The notes under the pieces are model-generated. The model did no database searches and was not told the DNA's origin. It worked only from the letters and a program-made list of their open reading frames with translations. The translations under genes and the position numbers were made by a program. 64,000 nt of DNA from the NCBI RefSeq assembly GCF_029871235.1, contig NZ_SSOM01000049.1, forward strand, positions 18,696 through 82,695, given 5' to 3'. Origin of the DNA: Pseudomonas sp. BN411 (GTDB lineage Bacteria; Pseudomonadota; Gammaproteobacteria; Pseudomonadales; Pseudomonadaceae). Of this stretch, positions 61,518 to 64,000 are shown in pieces. Position 1 is the first letter of the stretch. Each line of letters starts with the position of its first letter.

Positions 61518-62068
61518 TCTTTATTGGAGCATGCACTTTGAGCTTTAAATTGCATATGGACGACTTGGCTGATTTATCAGTGAGTGACGTTATCCGTAGA
61601 ATTGAAAGTCAATTCAAAATTCCGCTAGGGGAATTAAAGCTCTTTGACTTGCTTGTGGACGAGGAAAGGAACACTGCCATGCGGCATGGTGCCTACATGT
61701 TCTTTGATGGCCGAGGGGAATGTATTTATGTTGGAATGTGTTCGTCCAGCCATTTTGCCCACAGAATCGGCGGTCACTTTGGTATGTCGCCAAAGTATGG
61801 TATGAACACATTTTTAAAGCGCACAGTAAAGACAATTCTTGGGCTTGAAGATAAATACCCTAGCTATGTTTCAGCATTACCTAGAATGGCTGATTACCGC
61901 CTACTACTCATCGGCACCGATAGCAAGAACAAGGGATTCATAAGGCAGCTTGAGAAATTGCTACACATCATTTACCGGCCAAAGCTGAATTTCCCAAAGG
62001 GTTTCCCAATAACCTACAAGCCAGTGAACCTAGGTGAGAATTTCGCTTTATCTATTGCTAACCAGTGA
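61475..62068 (+). CDS. GIY-YIG nuclease-domain protein
   Basis: A 197-residue protein with a GIY-YIG core: GAYMFFD (72-78), CIYVGMC (83-89), Arg97 (FAHRIGGHF), Glu160 (RQLEKLLH), and Asn172 (RPKLN). These are the catalytic Tyr, Tyr, Arg and Glu expected for the fold. The start is uncertain: ATGs at 61475, 61490 and 61556 are all in frame, and the first codons overlap a dispersed repeat. It may act as a nicking or restriction-type nuclease; no partner methylase is visible. Confidence 0.72.
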   Translation: MGRVGMKKINLSPFLFIGACTLSFKLHMDDLADLSVSDVIRRIESQFKIPLGELKLFDLLVDEERNTAMRHGAYMFFDGRGECIYVGMCSSSHFAHRIGGHFGMSPKYGMNTFLKRTVKTILGLEDKYPSYVSALPRMADYRLLLIGTDSKNKGFIRQLEKLLHIIYRPKLNFPKGFPITYKPVNLGENFALSIANQ

Positions 62069-62264
62069 GGCGCTCTTGTTTGGTAGTCATTGCAAACGTC
62101 CACTTTTTGCCGATTGTGTTGAAAAGTCTCTCTGCGATTTCTGCCTGCGAAAGTCGGTCGATGACGTTGAAATCTGAAGCAGTTCCGCTCCCGATCTGCT
62201 TCAGATTTCGCGTAGCAACTCCAAGCTGTGCGTTTTTTGAACGCTTGAAAGTCGGCTCCGGCAA
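62058..62264 (-). CDS. Possible small protein, convergent to the GIY-YIG gene
   Basis: A 68-residue frame from a TTG at 62264 with AAGG about 8 nt upstream. Its product has a protein-like, uneven composition (NVIDRLSQAEIAERLFNTIG). It may be a real small gene or the remnant of a larger one. It overlaps the GIY-YIG end by 11 bp. Confidence 0.35.
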   Translation of the reverse strand: MPEPTFKRSKNAQLGVATRNLKQIGSGTASDFNVIDRLSQAEIAERLFNTIGKKWTFAMTTKQERLTG

Positions 62265-62393
62265 AGACCGCCTTTTTCAACAGAATCGGCCTATAGCTGC
62301 CGGACATGAAGGGCGGCTGACGGCCAACGTGCCAAAGGGCTCAGCTGAAATCTACTCAAGCAGGTCGACCTGGAGAAGCCGATTAGAGCAGAA

Positions 62394-62415
62394 GAAATAA
62401 ATCTGTCCCCTTTTT
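62394..62415 (-). repeat. GGACAGATTTATTTTC-type repeat, full copy
   Basis: GAAATAAATCTGTCCCCTTT and following TT, in reverse orientation to copy 1, followed by further CCCCTTTTT and CCTGTCCC segments. It borders the truncated gene. Confidence 0.6.
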
Positions 62416-62468
62416 CCTGGTCCCCTTTTTCCTGTCCCAAACAGCCATTCTTGGTAATCCAGTCTCTA

Positions 62469-62769
62469 TCACCATGCCAAAGTTCCGTCAGGCGATCTCG
62501 GATATTCAGGCATCGATCGTTCCATGAGAAGTGATTTACTGCCATCTAGGTTGTTTTTGAAAACTCGAAAGGCGGAATACCATTCGCCGTTAACTTTTCT
62601 CAAGCGAAGATCCTCGAAAAAGGTTCCATTTCTGGCATGAATGAAAAGGTTGAATTTGGCATAATCCAATTTTCCTTCTAGGTCAAATGCAGGGATTCTT
62701 TCGAAAATCATCTGACCAGGAGGGAGGGTTGAAATATTGACTCTCACTGAGTTAAAAAATTGAGTATTA
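62469..62769 (-). pseudogene. C-terminal fragment of a gene cut by the IS3 element
   Basis: A leftward frame reads through the IS left end and continues for about 100 codons (FNSVRVNISTLPPGQMIFER ... RSMPEYPRSP) to a stop at 62469. The composition is protein-like. Its 5' part should lie right of the IS, outside the window. No family recognised. Confidence 0.6.
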
Positions 62770-62787
62770 TGAATCGCCCCGGCTTTC

Positions 62788-63633
62788 CTAGACACTCTCC
62801 AAGCTCTGGAAATAGCGCTTTTCAAACTCCACTGGCGATAGCTGCATAGCGCTGCTGTGCCGGCGTTTGGGGTTATAAAACATCTCGATGTAATCGAACA
62901 CATCACTCCGAGCTTCTTCGCGGGTGCCGTAGGTCTTCCGTCGGATGCGTTCCCGTTTCAGCAACTGAAAAAAGCTTTCCGCTACCGCGTTGTCGTGGCA
63001 GTTGCCGCGTCGGCTCATGCTGCTGATCAGGTTGTTGGCCTTGAGGAAACTCTGCCAATCCGAGCTGCTGAACTGGCTGCCCTGGTCGGAGTGGATCATC
63101 ACTTCCTGCTTGGGCTTGCGCCGCCAGACCGCCATCAACAGGGCATCGATGGCCAGGTCGCTGCACATCCGTGGCTTCATCGACCAGCCGATCACCTGGC
63201 GTGAAAACAGATCCAGCACCACCGCCAAATACAACCAACCCTCATAGGTGCGGATGTAGGTGATGTCGGTGACCCAGACCTTGTTCGGTTCACTGACGTT
63301 GAACTGCCGCTCCAGGCGATTGGGCGAAGCTACCGTTGGCCGGCCGCCGTAATAGCCGGGGCGCCGACGATAGCCGGTCTGCGAGCGCAGCCCTTCTCCC
63401 CGCATCAGGCGAGCCACGCGGTGCCGGCCACAGGACTCTCCCAGCTCACGCAGGTCGTCGTGAATCTTGCGATAGCCGTAGACCCCACCGCTTTCCAGCC
63501 AGGCATGTTTGATCAACCCGAGCAGGCGCTGATCTTCCTTGGCGCGTACGGATTTCGGCTCGGCCAGCCAGGCGTAGTAACCGCTGGGATGCACTTTCAG
63601 GGTCTGGCAGAGACGCCGTACCGGGTACTCCAC
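62788..63633 (-). CDS. IS3-family transposase OrfB (DDE integrase core)
   Basis: A 281-residue product from a GTG at 63633. It has an HTH_21-like N-terminus (GVYGYRKIHDDLRELG), and the catalytic triad in WVTDITYI, IHSDQGSQF and AVAESFF. It is normally made as the C-terminal part of OrfAB through the frameshift at 63693-63699; the fusion is about 383 residues. Confidence 0.93.
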   Translation of the reverse strand: MEYPVRRLCQTLKVHPSGYYAWLAEPKSVRAKEDQRLLGLIKHAWLESGGVYGYRKIHDDLRELGESCGRHRVARLMRGEGLRSQTGYRRRPGYYGGRPTVASPNRLERQFNVSEPNKVWVTDITYIRTYEGWLYLAVVLDLFSRQVIGWSMKPRMCSDLAIDALLMAVWRRKPKQEVMIHSDQGSQFSSSDWQSFLKANNLISSMSRRGNCHDNAVAESFFQLLKRERIRRKTYGTREEARSDVFDYIEMFYNPKRRHSSAMQLSPVEFEKRYFQSLESV

Positions 63634-63659
63634 CGACAGCTTGCTGATGAAGGCGTACT

Positions 63660-63938
63660 TCAGCCGGACTCCTTGGCAAAGTACGCGGCGGCCTTTTTTA
63701 GGATGTCTCGCTCTTCGGTCACTCGCTTGAGTTCGGCGCGTAGACGACGCAGTTCGGCCTGCTGATCATCTTCTTGCTGCCGCTGCGCCTGGGGCTTGCC
63801 GTAGCGCTTGATCCAGGCATACAGGCTGTGCACCGACATGCCTAACCGCGCTGCCACCTCGGCTACGGGGAGGCCGCGCTCGGTCACTTGCTTGACCGCT
63901 TCGATTTTGAATTCTTCGGGGTAACGCTGGTTGCTCAT
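63660..63938 (-). CDS. IS3-family transposase OrfA
   Basis: A 92-residue HTH/leucine-zipper protein (MSNQRYPEEFKIEAVKQVTERG ... RLRAELKRVTEERDILKKAAAYF). The heptamer A AAA AAG (plus strand 63693-63699) over codons 80-82 is the standard -1 frameshift site for making OrfAB. Confidence 0.93.
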   Translation of the reverse strand: MSNQRYPEEFKIEAVKQVTERGLPVAEVAARLGMSVHSLYAWIKRYGKPQAQRQQEDDQQAELRRLRAELKRVTEERDILKKAAAYFAKESG

Positions 63939-64000
63939 GGCACCTCCTAACGGGCCTCATTATGAGGCTTGGAGGTGTCTACGAAACTAGGGGCGATTCA

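Larger units (their letters stand above)
34414..64000. mobile_element. P2/phiCTX-like prophage or tail-bearing derivative (right end outside window)
   Basis: It contains a tRNA-adjacent integrase, a primase-helicase, an Ogr-like activator, a Cox-like/repressor switch, accessory genes, and a P2-type tail module V W J I H G FI FII E E' T U D reading towards the integrase side. Portal, terminase, capsid, head-completion, R/S and lysis genes are not seen. The span ends in a complete IS at the window edge. It may be a full prophage cut by the window, a defective prophage or a tail-only element. Confidence 0.85.
62770..64000 (-). mobile_element. Complete IS3-family insertion sequence (1,231 bp)
   Basis: Left end TGAATCGCCCCGGCTTTC and right end (reverse complement) TGAATCGCCCCTAGTTTC are imperfect terminal inverted repeats that continue into TAGACAC and CTCCAAG. 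Between them lie orfA and orfB of an IS3-family transposase in the usual -1 arrangement. The right end falls exactly on the last base of the window, so the target duplication cannot be checked. Confidence 0.92.

Noticed and set aside
62014..62307. Leftward 97-codon frame over the GIY-YIG end
   Set aside because: The alternative frame ending at 62058 has a better start site and composition; this one looks like its frame-shifted shadow.
34414..64000. A second copy of the tRNA-Ser 3' end (attR) inside the window
   Set aside because: I looked for the T-arm/acceptor sequence right of the integrase and saw no copy. The right boundary must lie outside or be lost.

Overview
The window reads as chromosomal DNA of a Pseudomonas of the P. 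aeruginosa lineage. It is GC-rich, and the left 34 kb carries a gene order that I recall from P. aeruginosa around aceA, icd/idh, clpSA, ftsK, serS and tusDCBE. It joins core chromosome (1 to about 34.4 kb) to an integrated P2/phiCTX-like element (about 34.4 kb to the right edge). The window ends exactly at the right end of an insertion sequence.

Core region. On the minus strand: a Tat-exported PhoX-like protein, a YkuD_2 L,D-transpeptidase-like protein, isocitrate lyase (aceA), and a four-gene run (secretin-N-like, PLD-like, GNAT, L16 arginine hydroxylase roxA). Then come purB, hflD-mnmA, a Nudix hydrolase and the monomeric isocitrate dehydrogenase idh. Divergent from idh is the dimeric icd. 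Together aceA, idh and icd hold the isocitrate branch point between TCA cycle and glyoxylate shunt. Next are cspD, the N-degron machinery (clpS, clpA, then infA, bpt, aat: adaptor, unfoldase and both leucyl/phenylalanyl-transferases), trxB, ftsK-lolA-rarA-crcB-serS, cysG, a glutathionyl-hydroquinone reductase, and the sulfur-relay operon tusDCB-tusE-ybiB for tRNA 2-thiolation (MnmA, its final enzyme, is also in the window). Last are yccA and tRNA-Ser(UGA).

Prophage. The element starts at the 3' end of tRNA-Ser, the site type used by phiCTX. Leftward early genes are a tyrosine integrase, a toprim/P-loop primase-helicase, several small proteins, an Ogr/Delta-type zinc-finger activator and a Cox-like DNA-binding protein. 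A rightward XRE repressor faces them. An AT-richer accessory block (41-47.1 kb) follows: a WYL-like membrane protein, two uracil-DNA-glycosylase-fold-like proteins, two lipoproteins, and a membrane protein next to a PD-(D/E)XK nuclease. A leftward P2-type tail module runs V-W-J-I-H-G, FI-FII, E/E'-T-U-D. It contains a third UDG-fold-like gene at the P2 Z/fun position, a ParE/RHH toxin-antitoxin pair between FII and E, and a classic T TTT TTG frameshift site giving GpE+E'. Three matching dyads (TGTA-N11-TACA) lie upstream of V, FI and E and are good candidates for Ogr-activator sites.

Right of V, where P2 would have tail-completion, lysis and capsid genes, there is a low-GC rightward block (DUF2971, an unknown protein, a GIY-YIG nuclease), then a truncated gene and a complete 1,231-bp IS3-family element. 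No capsid, terminase, lysis or right attachment site is visible. Whether this is a full prophage that continues past the edge, a defective one or a tail-only element cannot be decided here.
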